A stretch of DNA of 64,000 nt from assembly GCA_048013815.1 (NCBI GenBank), contig CM106586.1, positions 9,052,001 to 9,116,000 on the forward strand, given 5' to 3'. Within the stretch, counting starts at the first letter, position 1. Each line of letters begins with the position of its first letter. The translations under genes were made by a program, and so were the position numbers. This stretch comes from Setoptus koraiensis. Taxonomy: Eukaryota; Arthropoda. This document shows positions 48,895 through 62,654 of the stretch, piece after piece. The notes below the pieces were generated by a model. It worked only from the letters and a program-made list of their open reading frames with translations, was not told the origin of the DNA and did not search any database.

Positions 48895-49564
48895 ATCCAA
48901 AAGGGTTGTAAAGATGACATTTTTGTTCGGAATGTTGCTTTGGCGAATCGAAGTTTTTTTATGAGTGGCACAGAAGAGCGATGCCGACATGCAATGGTTG
49001 GAAGAGTTGGAGCCAGAGGGGCCCTGGGGAGTGCGGGAGCAGTTGGCGCCTGCATCAGCGCTAAATTTGGATACATTAGCGAGTTCGGGTGTCCCTCCTA
49101 CTCGGTTTTCGTTTTTTTGTCCCCGTGTTGTATTTTTTTGTCGCCCGTTGACCCCTCGTTTGTTTTTTTTATTTTTGTTTTTGTTATTTTTTTTTAGTTT
49201 TTTTTTTTTGTTGTTTTTTTTTTGCAACGCCGTTGTTTTTTTTTATTTTTTGTTTTTTGTTAGTGTTTTGTGTTTTTTGTTTGTTCGTTTGTGTTGTTTT
49301 GTTTTTGTTGTGGTTGTTTGTGTTGCGTTGTTTTTTGTCCGTTTTTCCCCCCAGTTTTAATTTTCCCGTTTGTTGTTTTTTTTTGTTGTTGTTGAGTAAG
49401 AGATATGTAATACTATATGTGAGAAGGATGAGGAGCTTCATGGAAAGAAGCCAATGGGGCCCCTATGGAGACAAATATGACAACCAGTGCTTGTCGGATT
49501 CGCTCTCGGTGCCATCTATAGTCGATTCGCAAAAACAAAATTCGAACAAAATTCACACACCCAG
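48895..49564. other. Central spacer of the inverted duplication
   Basis: About 670 bp present once. The left ~200 bp has mixed composition, with open frames on both strands and no recognised domain. From about 49096 to 49395 the plus strand is extremely T-rich, with G and C but only about a dozen A residues, and many T homopolymers. No other part of the window has this composition. The final part (49396-49564) looks ordinary again. It could be a foreign insert, or low-quality sequence at an assembly join. Confidence 0.7.
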
Positions 49565-50521
49565 ATACAAATCATAGACGTCAGATGGCGCTCAAGATAC
49601 CAAATACAAAAACAAATACATTTCGTCGCAATTTTATTATTATTATTATTTACTATTTTCTATCTCCGAAAATTCATTTGCACAAGCCCATCTAGAATTG
49701 ATCATATTTGATTGATTATATCCGATGATTGCATGAAAAATGAATATCCAAAGTTGATTGTCTCGATGGGGAGGGTTGCGGACAACGAACGATGATCGAA
49801 ATTGCGACCATTTGTCGACTTTTCGCTCATTACCCTTGCTTGTCGCCTGTAGGTTTCCGGATGTCGGGTACTAGTGGATAATTTTGGTTAATACTTGCTA
49901 TTTAGTGATAGTGCAGAACGAAAAATCTCTCAGTTGCTCCTCGATAATTTAAAATGAATGATTGTGTAGCTTTGATAATAATATCATGGTCATGCATTTC
50001 GTGCATACAACTGTTGTGTCGCTCACACATTTTGTACATGATACGAATCTGTCTTATCTATCTTAAATAGTTTATGCCGATTTGCATTTTATACTGGGTT
50101 TTGAGGCCCTCTAGCGAGCACGAGTCACGTGTTTGCTGCTCTACAACCGGTATACGCTAGATATAAGGGTTGTCGTTGGATGAGATGTGTTTTTATTTAT
50201 CTGATTGTGGCGCAAACACTTTTGTTGTGACATGGTCTTATTGTGAGCTCGATCTATTGGTTTGATTAAGATTGTAATTGAGATTTGGTGACCATTAGTG
50301 TATGAATTTGTTTAGTATGATTGTTGTCTTTGCATCTGAAATGTGTGATACTTCTCTCCTCCAATCCGTTGCTTCTCTCCGTTGTTTTTTCTTACATTAC
50401 ATTAGCATTATGTTCATTTAGCATTGTAACAAGTGCTAAGCTTGCCAATGATCGATGGATTGGCTATATGGATTGTGTGTATGGCTTGTACCTATAACCG
50501 ATTACATGTCGGCCAACGGGC
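49565..50521. other. Inner flank of the right arm
   Basis: The mirror of 47947-48894, without a recognised gene. It carries the extra ~10 bases near 49996-50010 relative to the left arm. Confidence 0.5.
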
Positions 50522-51285
50522 TTACAGGACAACCAAAGTGAGAGGTGCCAGGGGATCCGATTGATAGTAATTTTCGTTGGTTAGCCTAGAGTTTTGTAGG
50601 GATCTTAGGGGAAAAAATTTGCCCTGTTGGTGGTTGAAATCCGACACCATCTCAGATGAAATTGGATTGCTTTCGAATGTTGATTGTCGCTGATTAAACA
50701 GACTGGAGCTGCTTGTCGACGGTGATCGAGCAGAGAACGAATGATACAATTGTAAGTACAAATATGCGAGTTGGTTGACACGAGTTGGAGCCTCAATCAA
50801 TAGTGAGAATATTATAATGTTTATAATGTTTTAGGACGCAATGGGATTTTACAATTTTAATGTCACCCATTGAGCTCAACAAACTCGACTTACCCCAGCT
50901 CGCTTCGCTTGCCGATTGAATAGCCCGTTATTGTGTCGATGCCGGTGACAGCTCGCTTGTAGTAGGGAGCGGAAGTGTCACGGCGATAATACATGAGATA
51001 ACGGGGAACTTGTTGAAGAGTGCCTTTGACAATGTCATCGTCTGACAGAGATCCCGTTATCTTGGCCGCATCAAACTAATGCCACGAGCCAGTCAAATAG
51101 TACGTATGTACATGTAATGTATATTATGTAATGATTAGTGATTTGATCGAGCAATTTGGTTGTATTGGTGGCCGTCGTTGGCTCGATCATCTTACCTTGG
51201 GCTCGCGCGAAGCGCATCGGCTAACCATAATTGTTTGGCTGAGCACAATTAGAAAAGCAAAAATTTTCAGTAGATAGCTATTCAT
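50522..51285 (-). CDS. Putative secreted neuropeptide-like precursor, right copy
   Basis: The mirror of the left gene: exons 51285-51196, 51075-50894 and probably 50708-50522. The encoded protein is the same as in the left copy, including the GKR amidation site. The intron 1 acceptor reads TTAG here rather than CCAG; both are functional in form. The same uncertainty about exon 3 applies. Confidence 0.6.
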
Positions 51286-52741
51286 TGTGGTTGTTTTATC
51301 GGACTAAATTCTCTGCTAAATAAACGATTCTGCTGATGGCTGTGAACTTGTTGTCTGAGAATGGCTGTTGTGCAAAAAAATTTGTTGTTTAGTGGAAATT
51401 ATTTTGTTATTTACTGCTAACTGATGCTCAATGTGCCGGCAATTGTGAGACTAGCGACAGCGATCGAATGACACCAAGTGACGATGTTACCGATGACTGA
51501 CAAAAACGCGCTATGATGGCAAATTTGGCTGAAATTGATTGCTTTTATACTTTTCAGAGGCCCTACTTTGCCCAATTACGAGGCACGTCTACATGACCCC
51601 AGTTCGCTCAAATGACATTTCGTTTTGGCGTCATGTCATTTGGCGTCATGTCAATGGCAAATCTCGGCCGCTTTTCCCGGTCAATTGTGGGCCCCTTTTC
51701 ATTTGGGCTGTCATGTGTATTGAGATGTTCATCGACTATTGATACTATTGCCATGACATCATCAAAATACATCATGATACGTCATGACAGTTTGACGAGC
51801 ACGAGCCGGCTTCATCAGATTGTGGCCACACATCAATTCAATTGTCCGCACACTCTCTGATTGGCTCATTGGTGGCGTATTACGGCGTCTCATTCATACC
51901 AAATCACACAATTTGGTTGGCCGGGCAAACGGAAATTCATTGCCATCATGGTTTGTCATTATGGCGGTGAACTCATCAAATTAGTCAAGTTATATTGACA
52001 CAACTGTTGGCCGCTTTTGTCCGGCTTTTTGCTGGTTATTAACCTAGGCTGTCGGGGTTGTTATTAGTGTGCCCTTAGTTATCTGTTGCCACACCGGCTA
52101 GGCAGGCCAAAAAAAGTTTGCAAAAAGAGATTCGGGCGAAAAAAGCTGGCGCATAATAATGTTTCTATTCACGGTGCGCCCTCTGTGAATAGATGCCCCG
52201 GGATGGGGCCCCTATGGCGTCGCATCGTGAACTCCCAAGCCGGCCGCATCTACCTAGGTCACACACACACACACGCAGCAAGAGATGGGGCCCCGAACAG
52301 ACGTTGGGTCGTCTGTCTGGGCAACAAGAGTCACTTTGCATAGCATAGGTCGCCAATTCTTTTCAAATTTTTGCTCTCTATCTGTCGTTGGTTTCTTTTT
52401 TGCCCGCTGGCTGCCTGAATTGCTCGATGAATCGCTTGCACGGGCTTGCACGCGCCACCCGCATGCTTTTTAGGCCTCTTGCTCGGGCTCAATCGGGAGG
52501 CCGGCGGATCTTTGTTGGGGGGCACGGCGTGAATTTGAATCAGTGCCTCGACATTGAATTGCGGCGCCCCAAAGTCGACAGCGACGACACACAAAATCCG
52601 CGTAATCATGCGTATGCGAGAAACGTTCATTAAATCGCCATTTAGCCGCCTGTCCATCGATAGGCCACCTACATGGCGGACATATAGACGGCATATAGCC
52701 GCCGAGGAACAGAAAAAAAGCTCGCCAAGTCGCTAGGCGCG

Positions 52742-52802
52742 CCGCTGAAGCCCGCTAGATGTCGGCGCCGGCAAGAAGCCCACATCTAGCGGGTTTCAGC
52801 GG
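52742..52802. repeat. 61-bp stem-loop, flipped relative to the other arm (right copy)
   Basis: The same plus-strand sequence as 45669-45729, but with exchanged flanks: the AGGCGCGCC side is on the left and the GGTCAAATAG side on the right. A mirror copy would have had to read the other way. Confidence 0.93.
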
Positions 52803-53460
52803 TCAAATAGCGGCGGCGGTTTTAGCCTATTTTTAGCCCCGCGACGATCGAGCGACACTTTTCAACTGAATTCCGCATTTAAACATTGAATTTTAAAGCG
52901 ACCAGCTCCAAGTCCGGCCACACCAGTCCATATGTTTGAGTGCACTCTCGCGCCGGTTGCAAGGGTACCGCTTTTCGCCCGAAGCTGAACTTTGCCGCTC
53001 GCAACCAAAAAGCCGGCCCGCCGAGCGGCCCAGCGGACGACCCAAGTCAGTTTCGTCGATTGTCTCTCGGTGCCGGGCAACGGGTGCCAACTGGTTCGCG
53101 AGAATCGATCTATTCTCGCCCGATTATCGCCCGATTCTTGCCCTTTCGTCGCTCAAATCGCCGGAACACGAGATTTCGTCTCCATGGTGACGGGTCCCTT
53201 TGACAGTTTGTCAGCGCCAGACCCAGGTTGCCAGCGCCATCTGGCAACCTGGGACATTCCGTTAGTTGGTGACAGTGCTCGCGCGCAAGCCAGAGTTGGC
53301 CGCCAAGCGGAGCATCGCCAGTTTAAACTGGCCCCTGGTTTTGAGATGGCCGGCCAGCCGGAGCTCATTTGCGCGCCCCTTAATAGTCTGTAACAGTTGT
53401 TATTATTAGTTATTACACATTAGTTATTATCATGCTGCAATTTAATTTCATCACTGAATC

Positions 53461-53531
53461 GCTGGTTATCGCTGGATATCGGCGTTGGTTATCGCTGGAT
53501 ATCGGCGTTGGTTATCGCTGGATATCGGCGC
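53461..53531. repeat. 23-bp minisatellite, three units (right arm)
   Basis: The unit contains GGTTATCGCTGGATATCGGC, three copies. It corresponds to five copies at 44897-45012. Confidence 0.93.
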
Positions 53532-56500
53532 CACCAAGCGACCATTATTCAGTGTGGCAGTGGCATGGTGAGGCGAGAGCAAGTGTCACGAAATTATCAC
53601 TTAGATTGTCACTTGATGCTTGCCACTGGCGATAATGGCCCCAAGCGAGCGTCAACCTTTAATCAGTCGACCGGCTCGCTGGCTAACGGGGCGCCATGAT
53701 ATGCGCCATGCACCAGCGCCAATCCGGTTAGTTGGTGGGGCCCGGTTAGACGCACCGCGACGCAACAGCGGCACTCGGGCCATTGTTGTAGTTGTTGTGG
53801 CTAGTGACGGTGGTGCCAGACAACAACAGCAACTGCCCGAAGTGAGTGGCGGACCGGACCGGTCCGGTCCGGTTTTGGCGCGCCAGTCGGGCAGACAAGA
53901 AAAGCCGAGACGAGACAAGACAAGACGGGACACAGAGGCCAGCCGGAATCAGGCAGAAATTAATGGAGTGCATGATATATATGATATAGTTGATATATTG
54001 CCTACTCTTACATAACAAACCATATATGTGTGAGCCAGCGTGTAAAAACCATATATAACAGCACATATGAGGCATACATAAATGATATATAAATATTGGG
54101 GCGCATCGCCATCCAATAAGCGTGTCGTTAGCACCGTTATTTGGGGCCAGCGGGTCCAATATAAACAAATATGAGCGCCGTGCATTGTGCCGGCAAGACA
54201 AGTAGTAGTTGCTCGTTACGTAAGTGAGGCCGCCACTATCTTGTAAATTGACTATGTGCTTTGGCTAACAAAGTGACTGTCGCGCCCGACAAATAACTCC
54301 ACCGGCGCCAGGCTCATTGTTGTTCATCGGGCCCGCCAACACACAATGCCTTTTCATCTTGGCCCTTCTCACTCACACTTTGGGCCCCAAACTTGTCGGC
54401 CGAGCACATTCCAACAATGTGTCTGGCCGCTCATAGCCATACAGATCGCTATATAGTGCAAATATATGCCATTTATGCGCCCCTTAGCACCGTCAGTGTG
54501 AGGCGCACGGCCCGACAATGGCCAACAATTACCCGGTCGCCATGATTACAACGCCACTAGACAAGAAATAGGATCAGCGAAATCGAGAGGCGCCCCAAAG
54601 AAAGAGATTGCTCGTATGGCGCCGATATTAAACAACATTTCAATATATATTCTGTGTTGTGAGCCGCACCAGCCGCAAATATATTGCCGCATTGTGACTC
54701 ACAATTTGTGAGGTTTTGTGGCGCGCCGGCCGGACATTGGGGGCCGCGCGGGTTGCCAGACGGTCAATGTCTGCGCGCCCGACACTTGATCGCGCCGGGC
54801 CGGCCAAATGGACAAACGGGCCAAATGACGCTGGTCAGTTTGTCGCGCTCATTCCATTCGGGCGACAAATTGTCCGCCGCTTAGTGTGTGACCTAAAAAC
54901 CGCCGCTCCAATATTCGTCGGGCCGACTTGTTTTGGGGCCCAACAAGCGGCGACCGGCGACCGTAGCGAGGGAGAACAAGATTAAATGATGATTAATCAA
55001 TGGACAATATGATTATGATGATGATATAAATGATTAATGAACACAATCCACCATCGCTGTGCACACTAAGCCGGGCCCCCCCCCCAATCTACCTGCGAGC
55101 CGCTTTAATCAAATTGTGGGCACAAAGGCGCCCCCAATGGTGGCAATAACTGGCACTGCTGTCATTTGACTTGTCTGTTGATTGTGAGCGACGATAGTGA
55201 CGCTTATTGCTACCATATCATATCATGGCAACATCTCCTTGGCTTCTCTTCTGGGCCTCTCTTCTTCGTTTGGTTGGGCTTCTCGGCGCAATTATTGCCC
55301 CGCAATTACATAATAGATATTTAATTAAACAGTGTGCACGCCAAAACAATGTTGTTGTGCCAACATTGTTGTGCTGCGGATCGCGTCGAGATTTGGGCCA
55401 GGGTCGTGGCTCGTCAGCGGCAGCTTTGGGGCCGATTTTGATCGCAAACTGGCAAGCAAACGGAAATGTTGTTGCCGATTACAACAAGTAGTAGTTGGCC
55501 GTTGCGCCAATTGATGCACTCGCTAATTGACGGGGCCCCACAATCACTTGTTAGCCGGCATTGTGCCGGAAAAGCAATTTTGCTTGCAATCGAGTGGCCC
55601 GAGACGATGGCAGCTCGAGATGCGCTCGCTGTGCTCTCTGCTGTCAGCTAGCGTTTGACTTTGGGGCCCGCCGACTGTGGGGCCCGCTGACTGTGGGGCC
55701 CGTTGACTGTGTGGAGCAGAGGACAAAAAGTGTCCCCACACGTCAACATAACAAGTGCGCAACGGTTGGTTCCGCAGTAATGACTCGAGCTCACTGCTAT
55801 TGAGCGAAATTCTTTGGGGCGTTTTGGGGGCCCCGAGCCGACGCGCCGCTCTGAGTGTGTCAGAAATGTCATATTGTGTGTAAGGTCACACACACACACA
55901 CGCACACACACAATGTGGCACCATGTATTTACACACTTGCTGCAGCGGTTGCAGTTGTGGTGGTTGTGGTTGTTGGCGGTGGCGTTGTTGTCGCCAGTGG
56001 TGTCGCATTGTGTCACGCTGCTGTATTGACTGGGTGAGGCGACGCGCAACTGGCTGTTTGATTTGCAATCTGGTTCTCTGAGAAATACACACACACACTC
56101 GACAAAATATCAATCGAGCGAGCAGAGAGATCGTTTAGCCGGGCCTTGTCTGCCCGAGAGCGAGAGAGCCCAACAACTGCAACAACTGCAACCGCTGCAA
56201 CAACTGCAACCGCTGCAACAACTGCAACCACTGCCACTGCCTCAACGACGACCGGCACAACAGCTTACATAATCCGATTAAATCACGACGACATGACAAG
56301 CAAGAGATGAAGAGTTTACCTGAGTGACACACACACCTAGCTAACGAGCGCCCAGTTTGTTTATTTCGAGAAGCGATCGCCAGTGTGCGAGCAGCGCAAA
56401 AGTTATTTATAAGCAAAATATAAATTTAAGCCGTTGCCACCCTAGCCGGCAGCCAGCAGCCAGCCGAAGCCAGCCGAAGCCAGCGACAGCCGGCAACAGC

Positions 56501-58482
56501 AACAGCGATATTACGTCATCTCTTGGCAGGGTAACAGTAATCGCCTAAATAGTTGTCACAAGATAGCTGCGAATGTTGTTGTGTTTAATTGATTTGTTAT
56601 TAGCTGCACAGATAGCGCCCGCAAACAAAACTGTTGCCACTGGCTTTGGTGCGGCGCAACGGCGGTGCAAAGATTAAATCAAATCCACCATTTACGAAGC
56701 AAGAAGCCAATTCGAAATCGAAGCAGCAAGCGACAATCGTCGACGCGACAAGCAGCAGCAACAGCATCAGGCGAGACAAGTCAGCTTGTGGAATCTTCTT
56801 TTACTTGTTTAGGTTTTAATTTACATCTATAGAGAGGCTGGCTTACGCTGGCATTGTGTTCGCATAGATTAAATAGAAGTCGCAATTGGAGATCGAAGCT
56901 ATCACAAATCGCACATTGGCAACAAGCAACAACACACTGGCTAGCAATGGTTCAATGGATTAACATTGGCGACAAAATAAACCATTGATAATCAGCGATC
57001 GATAAGCGTCAAAATAATAATAATAATAATCTTTTCTCTTGTACCTGTCTCGCTGGTTAGCTAGCTGGCTGGCTGGCTGGCTCGCCGACTATCGAGCCGT
57101 CTATCGAGCCGTCTAGCGAGCCCACTGTCGAGCCGTCTATCGAGCCCACTGTCGGGCTAACAGGCTGCATTGGCTCACAAACTATCGAGCTGGCTCGCTC
57201 AATGTCTGGCTGGCTGTTAATCGCTGCTGCCCGCAATAATCTGCTTCTGCTCAATCATTTGTTGTTGGTGGTGCCAGTGATGTTGCTGCCAATGGGGTTC
57301 CCATGGGAATGAGCAACAGCAACAACAACAGCGACAACAACAGCGACAACAACAGCGACAACAACAGCGACAACAACAACGACAACAAACAAACAGTGGT
57401 CGTTGGCCAGCAAACGAGCAGCAACACCAACACACATAATACAAACATGGTATAAAAGTTTGCCATTTATCTCGTTAATTGTATCACTTGACATCACTTG
57501 AGCATCAACAGCTACATCTAAATTTAGACAATTAATTAATTTTTAGGCAAATCCGCAAATCAAGTCCGCAATTAGCGCTGCCAGCGCAACAATAACAGGC
57601 CGCTGACCTAGAAATTGTATGCCACAACACAGTGGTGGCAATTGTAATTTATCAGTGTGTCAGTGTGTTTCATCAACAGTGTCTAATCAACGGTCTAATC
57701 AACAGCTTGCCGAGCGCACCACCGCTCACCTTGCCTGACACCGTCGGCCGGCTCATTGAACGCAAGCTCTTGAAGCTGTTGAGCGGCGAGCCTCGCTTGG
57801 CACAATCGGCGGCCTAATAATATATTCAAATTAGATAATAGTCCAAACGACAACGACATCACCATCAACATCAACAGATTAGTATGCAAAATGACTTGTG
57901 CAACCGCCACTAACTAATCGTTTTGTCCGACATGTTCAAATATCGTCGTTGCTCAACGCTAACCCTTTTTCAGTCACGTAAGATCACCTAACAAACAACA
58001 AACAACAACATGTTCAATTACAAACAATTTACCTATGCCTGCCTGTGCATATGGTACACGCATTGATACATGCAACTTCAAAGCGATCAGCCCAACTCAC
58101 TCAACTGACACTAACAAGCTCGACGATTTGCCTAGACCAATTAGCTCGTCGGATGATCATACAAACAATAATATTAATAATAATTGCTTGCCAATTTAGT
58201 CGCGTTAGCGCCAATTTATTCCAACATCCCGGCATCGCGATCGCCGCTCAATGGTCGCATCTCCGGCACCGAATCGGCACCGAATCAGCACCCAATTAGC
58301 ACCATAACAAAACAACCAAAACAACACATATTATTAGCTCATTAGTACAACAATTGTAGCTTGCTGAACGAACATTGCGATTGTCGCAGGAATTGTTATC
58401 ATTATTATTATCATTATTACTATTTTATTTTATAGGACAACTAGTAGCGACAGGTGAATATCAGATCGTGTAATCGTCATCA

Positions 58483-61400
58483 ATGAATAGCAGCGGCAAA
58501 CAGCAGCAGCAGTCCAGTTTAGCAGGCAATCATCAGACGCTCGAGCGGCCCTCAAGGGCTCAATTGACAGGACCCGCGCTGGAAAGGGACCACGATTTGT
58601 CCAAAATTCAGGAGGAGCTGGAGCTGGATCTGGAGCAATCGTTGGCGTCGTCGTCGGCTCTGCACCAGCAACAGCCGCCCACGCAAGCACTAGATTCAGC
58701 AAACAAGCAACGTGCACTGACATACACAGAGAGAGTTAGGCACAAATTGTCGTCGATGGTCAATTCAAAGAAGCAAAAACATTTCCATCACCACGAAGAG
58801 GCCGCTGGCCTCAATCAAGAGGCCCAGTTCTCGATCGATTCTGACGCTCGTGACCAATACAAACAGAGCACACAAAAACGAAACGAGTTGGTCACGAATG
58901 TACACGCAAACATCCTCCACGATAGCAACGTTCCACAACAACAACATCAACAACAACAACAGCAACAACAGCAACAACAGCAACAACAGCAACAACAGCA
59001 GCAACAACAACAACTGCAACAACAACGTTATGCAATGACCAATGCAACAGCCACTAACAGCAGCGACAATTATCTGTCCGACAATAGGAATGCAATGGCC
59101 TCTTCTTCTGCACCGGCACGCGCCACAACTAGCTTGATTAATAGCAAACAATTGCTATAATAATGTGACGCTAGATAATAACAGCGAATGCTCATTGCTG
59201 TTTAATAGCACAAACAAGGATAATCGATTAACAAACAACAGTTATAATCAGCCAAATGCCACCAGCCTAAAGGTGGTGGCATGTCCCGATGGGCACTCGT
59301 TCAAGCAAGTGGTGGTGTCTAATCCAAAATTCAACACCTCAACTAGCGCCGCATCAAACACCCAAAATATCCAGAATACTCTAAACTCTAGCTGCAATCA
59401 AAGTGGCAACCAAAATAACCAAAGTAGCAACCAAAGTAGCAACCAAAACAACCAAAACACAACCACTAATACCGCCACCACTACCACCACCACAACCACT
59501 ACAACTACCACTACAGGCAACATTAGATCGCCCGATGGTTCGTCGTCTCTGAATTCTTCGGCGCTCAACAGTTGCGCCATGTCCAAATCAAGCTCAGAAA
59601 TTAGATTGCGTTGGGGCAAAAAAATGGATTTTCTATTATCAATTATTGGCTTTGCTGTTGATTTAGCCAACATATGGCGCTTTCCCTATTTATGTTACAA
59701 AAACGGGGGCGGCGTTTTTTTAATACCCTATATTATAATGTTAATCTTTGGCGGAATTCCGTTATTCTTTTTAGAGTTATTACTAGGTCAATTTGTCAAG
59801 AAGGGGCCCATAACCGTTTGGAACAAAATTTGTCCCTCGATGAAGGGCGTCGGTTATTGCAGCATACTCATTTCGTGGTACGTGTCCTTTTACTACAATG
59901 TCCTCATAGCCTGGAGTGTCTATTTTATATACAGGAGCATTTCATCGAGTGAGTATTACCCATGATTATTATTCGAATATTAGCCCATCGTTGAATCAGC
60001 CAATGTCGGCTCAATTGATATTATAATTATATAATAATATCAATCCGCGCTCAATATAATTATTATTATGTAGCCCCATAATAATAATATACATAATAAT
60101 AATGATAATATAATAGCTGCCGTGATTGTTTTCGGCCACATGCCACTAGTCTAAAGATACTATACTAGAGTAAGATAGTCCCTTTTTAACCTTGTCAACT
60201 TTTGGTTAAATTAATTTGGCCCCACTTCTGACAGCTGCTAAAATGCCGTGGGAAGAGTGCAATCACGAATGGAACAATGCAACTTGTATGTCTATTAGAC
60301 AATTGAGAGACTTGTGCAGTCCGAAAAACATGAGTCTAGAGGCTTGTAAGGCGGAACTGTTCTCCCAGAGGGAGATCACATCCCCGGCATCAGAGTTCTT
60401 TGTGAAAGAACTGCTTGAGCTGGATAAATCGACCGGTCTCGAGGACATGGGCTACCTGAGGCCAGGATTGGTGGTGTGCACCTTGGTGGTGTATACGTTG
60501 CATTTTTTCTCGCTATTTAGAGGTCTGGAAACATCAGGCAAGGTGAGTGGTGTCTGTGACTTGCGTAACAATTATAATATATGAAATTATTTATAATCTC
60601 ATGTATATGTACACGATATCCGATGATCTATATATTATTTTGTTATCATTGTTATTATATCTGTTATTCCGACTCGGTCGTCAGGTCGTCTGGGTGACCG
60701 CCACCGCGCCCTACATGATACTCACTGTCTTGCTTGTGCGAGGCCTATTTCTGCCAGGAGCGGGTATGGGTATTGCATACTATTTGTCGCCAAGATTAGA
60801 GAAATTGGCCGATCCACAAGTTTGGGTGGACGCCGCCGGACAGGTATTCTATTCCATCGGTGTGGGCTTCGGCGTCCATCTCACCTACGCCTCATTCAAT
60901 GGCCACAATAATAATTGTTACAGGTGAGTTAGCGATCTTATACACTGGCATATTTTGCAACAACAGTTAATTCACCATATTCGTTTTTACCACTACTGTT
61001 TACATCAACTGTTTTATAGGGATTGTTTGGTGACGTCTGCCGTCAATGCTGCCACATCCATATATTCGGGTCTAGTCGTTTTTGTCTACTTGGGTTACAT
61101 GGCCACCAATCTGGGCATAGAGATTGACAAGGTGGCAAAAGAGGGCTACAGTCTAGTGTTTGAGGTCTATCCAGAGGCCCTCACCACGCTACCATTCGCT
61201 CAATTTTGGTCTATACTATTCTTCATTATGTTGCTCACTTTGGGCATCGATTCAGCGGTAAGCTTGCCTAGAAAAAAAGACAAATCACTGCTTTTTACTT
61301 TTTATCACTTGCTTTTTTCTTCTTCGTTTTTTTTTTTTCACAACTCGCTAATAATTGTTCTCGCATAACGTTACTTGCCACGTTATGTCATGATCTGACA

Positions 61401-62581
61401 CGTTCTGTATCGTCTACTATTCAACAATTTGCTCACAACAACTAGATGGGCGGTTTAGAGGCAGTTATCACTGGATTGGAGGACGAATTTAAGATTGCGC
61501 GAAGATTAACAAGAGGCCAATTAACTTTTATAGTGATTGCATCATCTTTTTTGCCAGCGTTAATTAGTTGCACTCAGGTAAGGCTTGCCCATAATTAATT
61601 TTAATTATCATTAGTCACTGATTGATCGCATACACTTGAATAGTTGATATATGGCTGTTGAGGGGGTTGCATTTGCTATCAACTACTGGCTTTTTGTATT
61701 CAGATAAATAACGGTGCAGGGACTGGCGAATCAATGATAACTAATCAAATTTTATCGTCACTTATTCAGGGCGGAGCTTACACCATGTATTGGTTCGACG
61801 TTTACTCGGCAGGAGTTTCCTTACTATTCTCTGCATTATTCGAGGCTATAGGTGTGGTTTACTGTTACGGTAAGTTTCTGACTTTTAATTTAATTGATTG
61901 ACACAAAACTCAATTAATCAACTATTAATAACAGAATAATTAACAACTTTCGAATACGTACGCTGGGCGTCACAAAAACATAGGATTGTCAAATTTTATA
62001 CCAAATATTGAGTCAATGTTGGGGAAGAAACCTCATCTATTCTACATAATATGCTGGAAATACATATCACCATTGTTTTTGGGCGTGAGTATAACGGAAC
62101 AACTCAATTTGTCTATCCTTCATTTGCGCACATTCGGTAGTGGCTAATTACTTTTACCTGTGCTCGTAAACGCGCTAATTTGCATAATTTGTAATCATTT
62201 CTCTAGGTGGTCATTGCGATGTCTATATTCTCGGCCGAGACGCCAGTGTATCGTGGCTACAAATTTCCGCTTTGGTCAGTTGTGGCTGGCTGGACATTGG
62301 CATTTTCGTCAGTTTCGGCTATTCCCATTGTGGCTGGCGCAACATGGATCAGATATTGGCGAGCAAAGAAACCAAAACGAACCAACAACAACAACAGTAG
62401 CAACAAGAGAAGATGCCAAGCAACTGACCAAACAATGTTTACAGCTATAGAAAACAACAAAGCCATTGGTAACAACAGCACCCCTGCCGCCACCGAAAGT
62501 ATAAAATCAAAAAGTATACAATATGCGCAACAAAGGTTCGAATTGATATTTATAAAACCTTTAAATATATTTGTGTTATAA
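58483..62581 (+). CDS. Monoamine SLC6 transporter, right copy, with a frameshift in exon 1
   Basis: Exons 58483-59948, 60235-60542, 60685-60923, 61020-61257, 61446-61577, 61770-61869, 61984-62084 and 62207-62581, all with the same splice sites as the left copy. Exons 2-8 encode the same protein. Exon 1 has one extra T in the AATTGCTATAATAATG segment near 59155 (the left copy has AATTGCATAATAATG), so the frame from 58483 ends after 225 codons. An ATG at 59579 just before the SLC6 core ([13 protein letters not shown]) could still start a transporter without the long polyglutamine tail. The change could be a real null or short allele, or a sequencing error. Confidence 0.85.
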
Positions 62582-62654
62582 TATAACAATTCTATAATAT
62601 ATACACACAAGAATATGTCTAATATTAATAAGTTAATAATAAACAATGTCACTA

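Larger units (their letters stand above)
51286..58482. other. Non-coding region of the right arm (mirror of 39932-47182)
   Basis: The same content as the left arm, with differences in repeat length: three instead of five 23-bp units, fewer GCAGTTGTT-type units near 56165-56235, more GTCGCTGTT-type units near 57325-57385, and one more GSIDGS-type unit near 57085. No gene recognised. Confidence 0.5.

Noticed and set aside
48748-49577. Several ORFs across the palindrome centre
   Set aside because: The long frames depend on T-homopolymer sequence that reads as F/L/V or K/N-rich peptides; no domain is visible and the DNA itself is suspect.
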